From Candidatus Kaiserbacteria bacterium CG_4_10_14_0_2_um_filter_50_16 (GTDB taxonomy: Bacteria > Patescibacteriota > Minisyncoccia > Phycocordibacterales > Phycocordibacteraceae), in NCBI GenBank assembly GCA_002793115.1, contig PFPP01000058.1:1-5592 (forward strand): a stretch of 5,592 bases of DNA, given 5' to 3'. The notes beneath the pieces are model-generated. The model did no database searches. It worked only from the letters and a program-made list of their open reading frames with translations, and had not been told where the DNA came from. Of this stretch, positions 1 through 5,592 are shown piece by piece (position 1 is the first letter of the stretch; every line of letters starts with the position of its first letter). The translations under genes were made by a program, and so were the position numbers.

Positions 1-503
1 TAATCAGTTAATCCCGGTTCTAAATCAGCGCCTTCGGTAAGTTTTAAATAGGCGCTGCCGTTATTGATTGCCTGAATACCTACAGAAGCATTGCCGGAAA
101 TATTTTTTATATCAAGTAAATTTTCTGGTATTAATGTCCCTATTCCCACATATCCCGTACTGCGGTCGTACACCAATCCGCCCGAGCCCACATTCAAACC
201 CCCGGCCAAAGTGGTGGTAGCAGTAGTGGAGGTAGCGGTGAAGTAAGAGGACACTGTTTCGCCGACTACCGAGAGCATCGCGAATGGTGATGATGTACCT
301 ATACCGACATTCCCAGAAGAACGATATACATTACCGGATGCCAATACCCAGTTACCAACAGAACCGCCACCAACCAAACTTCCTCCCCAATATAGATCTC
401 CTGATGAGCTATAGAGACGATTAGTAACGCTAGCGGGAGAGCTGTCAGCCAAATATATCGGTCCTGCTACAGCCAGAGTGTCTGACGGCGATGATGTGCC
501 GAC
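1..503 (-). repeat. Fibre-like VGIGT..P...L.V repeat region of the large protein
   Basis: Three motif copies lie at residues 562-575 (VGTSSPSDTLAVAG), 627-642 (VGIGTSSPFAMLSVVG) and 680-693 (VGIGTLIPENLLDI), separated by Ser/Thr/Gly-rich stretches, one of them a run of Thr, Ser and Ala at about 648-660. Motifs of this kind are known from phage tail-fibre and Peptidase_S74-linked surface proteins and often come in long series, so more copies and a C-terminal cap may lie beyond the window. No S74 chaperone domain is visible in the part shown. Confidence 0.75.
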
Positions 504-2186
504 ACCTAGCGTAGTAGCGGTAAGGTTGGAGAAACTTCCTGTAGTTGCTGAAACAGAAATAGCGTTTGACACTGTGCCACTGTCGAATACTCCACCGCGG
601 AAGTCGCCATTTCTCACGATAAGGTCAGAAAGGTCTTGAATCATATTTACCTGCTGGATAGTCGTCAAGTTCGTCATTCCCTGCGATGCAACCGGCTGAA
701 TCATGCCGGCGACTGTCGCAAGGATGCCGCTTCGCAACGATGCGAGCGACTGGTTCATAAAATCTTCCGAGACGCCCTTCACCACGGTTGTGTAAGTCGG
801 ATAATTGGTGACTGTTATACGCGGCGATGGAGCAGGTATGGTGGTGGGAGCGGTCGGTTGTGGCGCGCTAAATGACATTGTTGAAGTGCCGAATGGCAAA
901 ACGGTCGATGGTGGATTTGATACGACCGCGATATGCGACGTACCAAAAAGAGATGCGAACATTCCCGTTGCGGAATTGAAGAAGTTGTGAACTGTCTGAT
1001 AGGTAAAGAGAGCTGTTTGCTCGCCGACGGAGAGCGCGGGAAGCACTGCGGCTAGCGTTGCTGGTGCGCGTGCAAGGAGCGATCCTGCTCTATGAGTGAG
1101 CGCGATTCCAGATGCTGGGATTTCATATGCGAAACGACCTGTATCGAGAACGAACGCAAGGTAATTCTCGGAAATGGCGTTGGTAAGCGTGAGAAAGCGA
1201 TCTGCGATTGCATACTCTGCGCCGAAGACCGTCTGTGCGATGCGCGGCGCGAACGCCACAAGATTATATGCCATTGCCACATCAGCACGTATCGCGGTGT
1301 GTGAAGCCTCGATGATTGATTCGCCAAGTGCAAGATTCATTTCTGAAATAAGTTCCGAAGCCGTGAGCAGGTGCGTGGCACGCAATAAATTTGATGGGGA
1401 CACGAGTGGCGGCAGTGGTACAATACGCGTGAGCGTATTTTTTTGAAATGCCGTCTGTAATCGCAGTGATGAAAAATCGAGCGCTGTGCGAGGCGGCGAT
1501 ACGGTGTGTGTGCGCATTTCAATGCTCATTGCATCGATTTTTGCCACGACGCGAGATGGAATATTGCCGAAGGTTGCATGAAATCCGAAAGCGACATCGT
1601 TTGCGAGCGTTACTGTTTTTTCTGTCAATCGTGATACTACGACAGGTTGCGCTGTAAACGTCCCGAAGATAATTACTAAAAGCGCGATAGAAAATGCAAA
1701 CATCCGTGAACGCAGTGTCGCCTGCATGAATTGCGGATGAATCACTATGAGCGGCGTCTGTAGGTTTTGTGCAAAAAGATATTCTTCCCCACGCGCTCGC
1801 GCGAGTTCTCGCGCGCGCATTTCTTTTCGTTGTCCCAGTACCTGTATAAAAATCGCAAGCGATTCTCGTTCAACAAGCCATGTGCGACCGACCCGAGTTC
1901 CTTTCACTTCTCCCGAGCGGACAATACGTGCTACATAGTCCGAGCTATAACCGTATAGTTTTGATGCCTCCTTAGTCGAGATCAGGCCGGCAAGCTCTTT
2001 CTTATGACGCCCATTTTTTTTCATAAAACGCTCCAGTGATTCTCGTTCAACAAGCCATGTGCGACCGACCCGAGTTCCTCTGACTTCCTTAAGGCGAGCT
2101 AAGCGCGCGAGATGACCAGAACTGTATCCAGAAATTTCTGATGCTTCTTTTGTTGAAATCAAATTATTTGAAAAAGGAGTTTTCAT
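1..2186 (-). CDS. Large membrane-anchored protein: two tandem HTH domains, one TM helix, fibre-like ectodomain (3' end outside window)
   Basis: One uninterrupted minus-strand frame of 728 codons runs off the left edge without a stop. ATG 2186 is the first start after an in-frame TAG and leaves 8 residues before the first HTH; I see no Shine-Dalgarno sequence. Order of parts: HTH 1 (about residues 9-58) and HTH 2 (68-116), both with ISTKEAS...GYSS......GTRVGRTWLVERES, resembling MerR/excisionase-type winged HTHs; an Arg/Glu-rich helix (119-135); a single membrane span (about 162-178) preceded by RSR, so the N-terminus should be cytoplasmic; an Ala-rich, probably helical region (about 190-420); a Pro/Thr linker (437-456); then Gly/Ser/Thr-rich sequence with three VG(IG)T..P...L.V motifs (562, 627, 680), as in phage tail-fibre-like and Peptidase_S74-associated surface proteins. 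There is no N-terminal signal peptide, so the span probably acts as the membrane anchor. Function is unknown: a transmembrane regulator, a DNA tether or an adhesin is possible. The reading frame is certain; the role is inferred. Confidence 0.93.
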   Translation of the reverse strand, partial: MKTPFSNNLISTKEASEISGYSSGHLARLARLKEVRGTRVGRTWLVERESLERFMKKNGRHKKELAGLISTKEASKLYGYSSDYVARIVRSGEVKGTRVGRTWLVERESLAIFIQVLGQRKEMRARELARARGEEYLFAQNLQTPLIVIHPQFMQATLRSRMFAFSIALLVIIFGTFTAQPVVVSRLTEKTVTLANDVAFGFHATFGNIPSRVVAKIDAMSIEMRTHTVSPPRTALDFSSLRLQTAFQKNTLTRIVPLPPLVSPSNLLRATHLLTASELISEMNLALGESIIEASHTAIRADVAMAYNLVAFAPRIAQTVFGAEYAIADRFLTLTNAISENYLAFVLDTGRFAYEIPASGIALTHRAGSLLARAPATLAAVLPALSVGEQTALFTYQTVHNFFNSATGMFASLFGTSHIAVVSNPPSTVLPFGTSTMSFSAPQPTAPTTIPAPSPRITVTNYPTYTTVVKGVSEDFMNQSLASLRSGILATVAGMIQPVASQGMTNLTTIQQVNMIQDLSDLIVRNGDFRGGVFDSGTVSNAISVSATTGSFSNLTATTLGVGTSSPSDTLAVAGPIYLADSSPASVTNRLYSSSGDLYWGGSLVGGGSVGNWVLASGNVYRSSGNVGIGTSSPFAMLSVVGETVSSYFTATSTTATTTLAGGLNVGSGGLVYDRSTGYVGIGTLIPENLLDIKNISGNASVGIQAINNGSAYLKLTEGADLEPGLTD
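1861..1902 (-). repeat. Exact 42-base direct repeat, copy B (in HTH 2)
   Basis: This is the second copy of the 42-base repeat, offset by exactly 177 bases and in the same reading frame (residues 96-108). The matching ISTKEAS segments of the two domains, although identical as protein, differ synonymously in five of seven codons. The exact identity here is therefore not simply the result of a young duplication of the whole domain. Confidence 0.97.
2038..2079 (-). repeat. Exact 42-base direct repeat, copy A (in HTH 1)
   Basis: These 42 bases are identical to 1861-1902. They code for GTRVGRTWLVERE (residues 37-49) plus parts of the flanking codons. Identity extends through every third codon position and then breaks at once on both sides. 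Confidence 0.97.
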
Positions 2187-2503
2187 GTCGGATAACCGAA
2201 CTAACTAAATAATACGTCATATTTTCAGCATCATCTGATACAGTCTGTGGATAAGTTTCTTCATGAGAGTGTCAATAGTATAAACAGAAAAAGAAATACT
2301 TTTATATATATATGAAATGACATGTTCGTACGTGTAAATTCACTCAAATAATCGCTGGAAACGTTTCTATAACCCCGTAAATACAATAATTTTGTATAAT
2401 TCCAAACAAAAAGAATTCTTTGCCATTAATTTGATCTATCCGAATATAAAATTGTTCTTACAAACAATATCGAGTAAACGAGACGAGATGATGAGTAAAT
2501 GCG
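2187..2503. other. AT-rich intergenic gap without a gene
   Basis: No credible coding frame is seen on either strand. The gap separates the stop of the small HTH gene from the ATG of the large HTH/fibre gene and should hold the large gene's promoter. Visible items are an exact TTATCCACA (minus strand, 2254-2246), a TTGACA-like hexamer (minus strand, 2275-2270) without a good -10 partner, a TATTAT (2214-2209) and a TATACT (2282-2277) as weak -10 candidates, a TA run near 2303-2312, and two short palindromes, GAAACGTTTC (2358-2367) and AAAGAATTCTTT (2410-2421). I find no convincing GC-rich hairpin followed by a T run, so no intrinsic terminator for the small HTH gene can be named. Confidence 0.75.
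2246..2254 (-). promoter_or_regulatory. Exact match to the DnaA-box consensus TTATCCACA (single copy)
   Basis: The minus strand reads TTATCCACA, an exact match to the strongest known DnaA box sequence. It lies in the AT-rich gap about 60 bases upstream of the large gene's start. I see no second full-consensus box in the window, so it is not evidence for an origin. It could be a regulatory DnaA site or chance. Confidence 0.3.
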
Positions 2504-3160
2504 CTATTTATTATAGAGTACCACACCTGTAATTATACTAACTTGTCTATTCGATATTATATATTTATCAAAATATCCGCTTCCAATGACAGCAAGAATC
2601 GTTGCCAGTGTAGCAAACAACACTCCGGACACATGAATTGCCCTCATTATTATTGTTCCTTTAACTACTTTTTGTTGCATTTCTTCCTCTTTTAACTCAT
2701 TTTGATGGGGCTGAATGTTAAAGCGGCGACGCGGCAGAAGTTCTTCTGGAGGTTGTCGATATACAGTATGAATAGGTATAGGAATTATATCCTCCTGTTC
2801 AGTACCATCCTCTGTACGGTCAAACCATGCTTCCCATGAGTCCCGTAGGGACTGCGAGACTTCTGTTTGATTATTACTTTCCTCATTTTTTCTAGGACGG
2901 TGTACCGGTGGTAAAATCTCTATAGGAGATGCTTCATATTTTGGAGTCTCCCATTTTTTTTCCTCTTGTTCGATTTTCTGATCACCGAAACGATGATCTT
3001 GGATAGCTGTCTCAAGAACGTACCAGCTACGTCCAACAAGCCGTGCCGGTACTCGGCCTTCTCGACAGAGTTGGCCGATATAATCTTTCGCATAACCGGT
3101 GATTTTCGCAGCTCGTTTCGACGATATATATTTTTTTTCTTCTATAAGAATCTCATCCAT
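2504..3160 (-). CDS. Membrane-anchored single-HTH protein, 218 aa
   Basis: The protein has three visible parts. A MerR/excisionase-like HTH covers residues 11-50 (ISSKRAAKITGYAKDY...VGRSWYV). A long charged linker, about 60-165, is rich in Glu, Gln, Pro and Arg and probably disordered. One hydrophobic span lies at about 174-196 (AIHVSGVLFATLATILAVIG), preceded by KGTIIMR, leaving about 20 residues beyond it. By the positive-inside rule the HTH faces the cytoplasm. The plan matches the first part of the downstream large gene, so they are probably paralogues, this one with a very short ectodomain. The ATG at 3160 is preferred over a TTG at 3208, because the added 16 residues (CTTLPCQPRYCYIIG) look non-coding and would cover the palindrome and the likely promoter. 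Function is unknown; a membrane-bound regulator is the simplest guess. A truncated former long protein is possible, but I see no convincing remnant after the stop. Confidence 0.85.
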   Translation of the reverse strand: MDEILIEEKKYISSKRAAKITGYAKDYIGQLCREGRVPARLVGRSWYVLETAIQDHRFGDQKIEQEEKKWETPKYEASPIEILPPVHRPRKNEESNNQTEVSQSLRDSWEAWFDRTEDGTEQEDIIPIPIHTVYRQPPEELLPRRRFNIQPHQNELKEEEMQQKVVKGTIIMRAIHVSGVLFATLATILAVIGSGYFDKYIISNRQVSIITGVVLYNK

Positions 3161-3166
3161 GCCTAT

Positions 3167-3195
3167 AATATAACAATATCTTGGCTGGCATGGAA
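3167..3195 (-). promoter_or_regulatory. Possible promoter giving a leaderless transcript of the small HTH gene
   Basis: The minus strand has TATATT (3172-3167), one base off the TATAAT consensus, exactly six bases before the ATG at 3160. Transcription from such an element would begin at or next to the start codon, and no Shine-Dalgarno sequence is present. The hexamer 17 bases upstream (TTCCAT, 3195-3190) is a poor -35 match. If real, the gene is at least partly independent of the obg-gatB transcript. Confidence 0.4.
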
Positions 3196-3213
3196 GAGTT
3201 GTGCACAACTCTT
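3194..3213. promoter_or_regulatory. Perfect 20-base palindrome, possible operator
   Basis: AAGAGTTGTGCACAACTCTT is fully self-complementary with no spacer. It overlaps the gatB stop codon (3214-3212) and abuts the possible promoter of the HTH gene. The position suits an operator bound by a dimeric regulator, perhaps the HTH protein itself. As a minus-strand terminator it fails, because the A/T-rich tract lies on the wrong side; on the plus strand it is followed by ATTTTATTTT, but there is no gene there to terminate. Confidence 0.5.
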
Positions 3214-4648
3214 ATTTTATTTTCTCGACAAAGAGTTTTTGCAACTTCTGTGGATTTCCTGCTCCTCGACTCTCTCTCATCGCTTCTCCGACGAGATACT
3301 GAAGTGCCGTTTGTTTACCATTTTTATACTCTCGTACTGCCTTTTCTTCCCGTGCAATTATCGTACAAACAATTTCGCCGAGCGCAACGGAATCATGAAC
3401 TTGCATGAGGCCATGTTCCTTCGCTATGACTTCTGGATCACCCCCTTGTGCGACAAGGATGGCCAATGTGTTTTTGGCGCCACGCGAAGAAAGGTCGTGA
3501 GAATCGATGAGGCGAACAAGTTTTACAAACGCCGCTGGATCAAGCGTCCTGTAGTTCTCCTCTCCCTTTTTTGCATATATGCCGGCGAGATCTGAAACAA
3601 TATAATTTGCGGCAAGAGCTATGTGTTCTGCGTTATTTTCAAATTCAGCGACAATAGCGTCAAAAAATGCTGCACGTTCTGGAGTCGCGCAGAGATATTC
3701 AATATCGCTCTTCTTGAGCGCGTATGAACTCATATAACGCGTCCTCCGCTCCCACGGAAGTTCTGGTAATGATGTACGAATTGCACTTGGAGAAAATTCG
3801 GATATTTCTGAAAGAAAAAGTTTTGGCAAATCCGGCTCCGGAAAGTAACGATAGTCGGCGCTTCCCTCCTTAAAGCGTTGACGAAATGTCTCCTGCTTCG
3901 TTTCGTTCCAACCGCGTGTCTCTTGCACCACTTCACTTCCATCCTCAATGAGCGTGGTTTGACGTTTTATTTCAAAGTCGATTGCGCGCTCAACAGAGCG
4001 GAACGAGTTCAGATTCTTTATTTCAACTTTCGTACCGAGAAGTCTGACTTCTGGGGATTCGGGTTTGAAATCAGACTTCGAGACGGAAATATTCGCCTCA
4101 ATGCGCATCTCCCCCTTCTCGAGGTTCGCTTCACTTGCCACAAGCGTGCGCAGGAGAAGCTGCAATTCACGTGCGAAACGCCCTGCAGCCTCTGCACTCT
4201 GTATGATCGGCTCGGTAACAAGCTCCATGAGCGGTATGCCCGCACGATTGAAGTCGACAAGGCTCTTCCCACTTGAGTGAATTGAACGCGCGGTATCCTC
4301 TTCAAGATGTACGCGCGTGATAACCACACTGGCGAGTTCTCCGCCGGTAACAAGCGGATGCGTATACTGACTAATCTGGTAGCCCTTCGGGATGTCTGGA
4401 TAGAAATAACTCTTGCGATCAAATTCGCTGAAATCGGCGATAGCGCCTCCTATCGCTGTGCCGATTCGCAGAATATGCCGTACTGCTTCACGATTGATAC
4501 TCGGTAGCGTGCCAGGGTGCGCGAGGCAGATCGGACATACGTTCACGTTAGGCCGCGTCTCATCGGGGTCATTCGCTGATTCACAGAACATCTTGGTTCG
4601 CGTCTTGAGTTCTGCGTGAACCTCGAGACCGATAGCAGGAAGATACAT
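3212..4648 (-). CDS. gatB: Aspartyl/glutamyl-tRNA(Asn/Gln) amidotransferase subunit B
   Basis: GatB binds misacylated Glu-tRNA(Gln) or Asp-tRNA(Asn), activates the side chain with ATP and completes amidation with ammonia supplied by GatA in the GatCAB complex. All family blocks are present (numbered from the GTG at 4654): IGLEVHAEL (8-16), NVCPICLAHPGTLPS (38-52), FDRKSYFYPDIPKGYQISQ (78-96), RVHLEED (114-120), FNRAGIPLMELVTEP (135-149), MRIEANIS (183-190), GTKVEIKNLNSFR (207-219), QETRGW (244-249), DYRYFPEPDLP (267-277). The C-terminal YqeY-like tRNA-binding domain ends in GAGNPQKLQKLFVEKIK. Cys24, Cys40 and Cys43 could form part of a zinc site, as in some GatB proteins. The length (478-480) is normal. 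The ATG at 4648 gives the usual MYLPAIGLEVH start; the GTG at 4654 adds two residues. The tiny gap to obg suggests co-transcription and translational coupling. gatA and gatC are not in the window. Confidence 0.97.
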   Translation of the reverse strand: MYLPAIGLEVHAELKTRTKMFCESANDPDETRPNVNVCPICLAHPGTLPSINREAVRHILRIGTAIGGAIADFSEFDRKSYFYPDIPKGYQISQYTHPLVTGGELASVVITRVHLEEDTARSIHSSGKSLVDFNRAGIPLMELVTEPIIQSAEAAGRFARELQLLLRTLVASEANLEKGEMRIEANISVSKSDFKPESPEVRLLGTKVEIKNLNSFRSVERAIDFEIKRQTTLIEDGSEVVQETRGWNETKQETFRQRFKEGSADYRYFPEPDLPKLFLSEISEFSPSAIRTSLPELPWERRTRYMSSYALKKSDIEYLCATPERAAFFDAIVAEFENNAEHIALAANYIVSDLAGIYAKKGEENYRTLDPAAFVKLVRLIDSHDLSSRGAKNTLAILVAQGGDPEVIAKEHGLMQVHDSVALGEIVCTIIAREEKAVREYKNGKQTALQYLVGEAMRESRGAGNPQKLQKLFVEKIK

Positions 4649-4657
4649 AGTCACAGA

Positions 4658-5592
4658 TTACCGTTTCTTGAAGATATTTGAAAGTTGATGTGAGAACTTC
4701 TTCAGAGCCGAAGGGTCCTCAACTGATGCTGAAAGTACTTCTCTCCCCGTCTCTCGGGCAAGTAGTTGCATTTTCGTTTCGCACTCTTGTGAGGAGATGA
4801 GATCTGCTTTGGATAAAACAATGATTTCGCGTTTTTTATCGATGTTGTGTTCAAATAACTCTATTTCTTTACGTACTTCCCCATATGCCGCAAGTGGATC
4901 ATCTTGGTCAGCCGAGACGAGATGTAAGGTAATTTTTGTTCTTTCGATATGTTTAAGAAATTTTATACCGAGACCTCGTCCAGACGAGGCCCCTTCGATA
5001 AGGCCCGGTATGTCAGCAAGAATATGTCCATGAAAATCACCGAGATTCGGCCCAAGCGTGGTGAACGGGTAAGCGCCCACCTTCGATTTCGCATGTGTGA
5101 GCGCATTCAATAGCGACGACTTCCCTGCGTTCGGGAGCCCGACAAGTCCTATGTCGGCTATGATCTTGAGCGTAAGTTCGATATCCCCACCCTTGCCGCC
5201 TTTGCCAGCCGTTTGCTTGAACGGATTTTGATTTGTAGGACCCTTGAAACGGGCATTCCCCAATCCGCCTTTCCCACCTCGAAAAATTATTATGCGTTCG
5301 CCTTCTTTCGTAATTTCATATTCTTCTCCAGAATCTATCACGCGCGCAAGTGTGCCGACCGGGACTTGCAATAAAACATCTGCGCCATTGGCTCCGTGCT
5401 TTAATGCTCCCTTTCCTGCTTCGCCATCTTCTGCATGAAATTTTTTTTTGTAGCGATACTGTGCAAGTGCTGTCAAATCTCGTACGCCGACGAGAATAAC
5501 ATCTCCGCCTTTCCCACCATCTCCTCCTGAAGGGCCTCCGCGCGCAGTCTCCTTGGTACGTAACCAGCGAATAACGCCGTCGCCTCCCTTCC
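4658..5592 (-). CDS. obg: Obg/CgtA family GTPase, compact form (5' end outside window)
   Basis: Obg is a GTPase that binds the large ribosomal subunit and acts in its assembly and in stress control. The frame continues to the right edge, with 310 residues visible; by family length perhaps 12-16 are missing. The glycine-rich Obg fold (about 1-140 of the visible part) has GGPSGGDGGKGGDV, GKGALKHGANGADV and FRGGKGGLGNARF. The G domain follows, with G1 GLPNAGKSS (151-159), G2 FTTLGPNLG (176-184), G3 DIPGLIEGASSGRGLG (193-208), G4 SKAD (260-263) instead of NKxD, and G5 SAS (287-289). The protein stops about 20 residues after G5, so the OCT domain found in many Firmicutes and Actinobacteria is absent; compact Obg proteins without it are common elsewhere. 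A TTG at 5476 is not the real start, since conserved Obg sequence continues upstream. The gene is immediately followed by gatB. Confidence 0.97.
   Translation of the reverse strand, partial: KGGDGVIRWLRTKETARGGPSGGDGGKGGDVILVGVRDLTALAQYRYKKKFHAEDGEAGKGALKHGANGADVLLQVPVGTLARVIDSGEEYEITKEGERIIIFRGGKGGLGNARFKGPTNQNPFKQTAGKGGKGGDIELTLKIIADIGLVGLPNAGKSSLLNALTHAKSKVGAYPFTTLGPNLGDFHGHILADIPGLIEGASSGRGLGIKFLKHIERTKITLHLVSADQDDPLAAYGEVRKEIELFEHNIDKKREIIVLSKADLISSQECETKMQLLARETGREVLSASVEDPSALKKFSHQLSNIFKKR

Larger units (their letters stand above)
1839..2162 (-). repeat. Tandem duplication of an HTH domain inside the large protein
   Basis: Residues 9-58 (bases 2162-2013) and 68-116 (1985-1839) of the large protein are two copies of the same HTH domain in a register of 59 codons (177 bases). 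Both start with ISTKEAS, have a GYSS turn and end with the GTRVGRTWLVERES strand-turn-strand segment. They differ in the middle: the copies read GHLARLARLKEVR and DYVARIVRSGEVK around the presumed recognition helix, so the two heads may not read the same bases. The single HTH of the neighbouring gene (ISSKRAAK...GYAKDYIGQ...LVGRSWYV) belongs to the same family and is closer to copy 2 in the DY motif. Confidence 0.88.

Noticed and set aside
1092..1304. Several plus- and minus-strand open frames of 60-93 codons between about 636 and 1958
   Set aside because: They are shadows of the long minus-strand frame that covers 2186 to 1 without a stop and has recognisable domains; the short frames have Arg/Ser/Cys-rich, low-complexity translations and no family motifs.
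1..2186. Prophage tail-fibre gene
   Set aside because: The fibre-like motifs fit, but there are no other phage genes, and two HTH domains plus a membrane span in the same frame do not fit a virion fibre; a cell-surface protein is more likely.
2164..2220. Short minus-strand frame ATG ACG TAT... (18 codons) overlapping the start of the large gene, possible leader peptide
   Set aside because: It is very short, has no ribosome binding site, shows no attenuator-like hairpins or codon runs, and is easily explained by chance in AT-rich sequence.
2246..2254. Replication origin at the DnaA box
   Set aside because: Only one full-consensus box is present, there is no dnaA or dnaN gene in the window, and a single 9-base match on either strand is not rare enough.
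3158..3208. Extended start of the small HTH gene at TTG 3208
   Set aside because: The extra residues resemble nothing in the family, would overlap the palindrome and the -10 element, and the ATG at 3160 gives a normal HTH N-terminus.
3194..3226. Palindrome plus ATTTTATTTT as an intrinsic terminator
   Set aside because: The T-rich tract follows it only on the plus strand, where no gene ends. On the minus strand the A-rich side comes first, inside gatB.
2966..3595. A 209-codon plus-strand open frame
   Set aside because: It lies opposite the 3' end of gatB and the HTH gene, both of which have clear protein signatures; its translation is Phe/Tyr/Cys-rich, as expected of an antisense shadow.

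Overview
The window looks like a piece of a Patescibacteria (Candidate Phyla Radiation) genome, most likely from the Parcubacteria side. This is inferred from three things: a compact Obg GTPase without the extra C-terminal OCT domain, an 'IRWLR' style N-terminal Obg fold in place of the usual 'FRREK', and a long surface protein carrying VGIGT..P...L.V motifs, which is typical of proteins annotated as tail-fibre-like in that group. All four genes lie on the minus strand; I see no gene on the plus strand and no tRNA, rRNA, CRISPR array or insertion sequence.

Reading in the direction of transcription (right to left): (1) 5592-4658, obg/cgtA, missing only its first codons at the window edge. (2) 4648-3212 (or from the GTG at 4654), gatB, encoding the B subunit of the tRNA-dependent amidotransferase, 3-9 bases after obg. 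(3) 3160-2504, a 218-residue protein with an N-terminal MerR/excisionase-type helix-turn-helix (HTH), an acidic linker and one membrane span close to the C-terminus. It starts 51 bases after gatB, with its own possible promoter and a perfect 20-base palindrome just upstream. (4) A 317-base AT-rich gap (2503-2187) with no gene. (5) 2186 to beyond base 1, a very large open frame (728 codons in the window, no stop) for a protein with two tandem HTH domains, one membrane span and a long extracytoplasmic part ending in fibre-like repeats.

The first two genes are housekeeping (ribosome assembly/GTPase control and Asn/Gln-tRNA formation). The last two share one plan: the same kind of DNA-binding head inside the cell, then a single membrane helix. 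In the larger one a long fibre-like ectodomain sits outside. I infer that this is a family of membrane-anchored DNA-binding surface proteins, perhaps one-component surface sensors or DNA-to-envelope tethers. It is the most interesting content of the window. The two HTH copies of the large protein also share an exact 42-base stretch, while the equally conserved segment before it has drifted synonymously, which points to local gene conversion.
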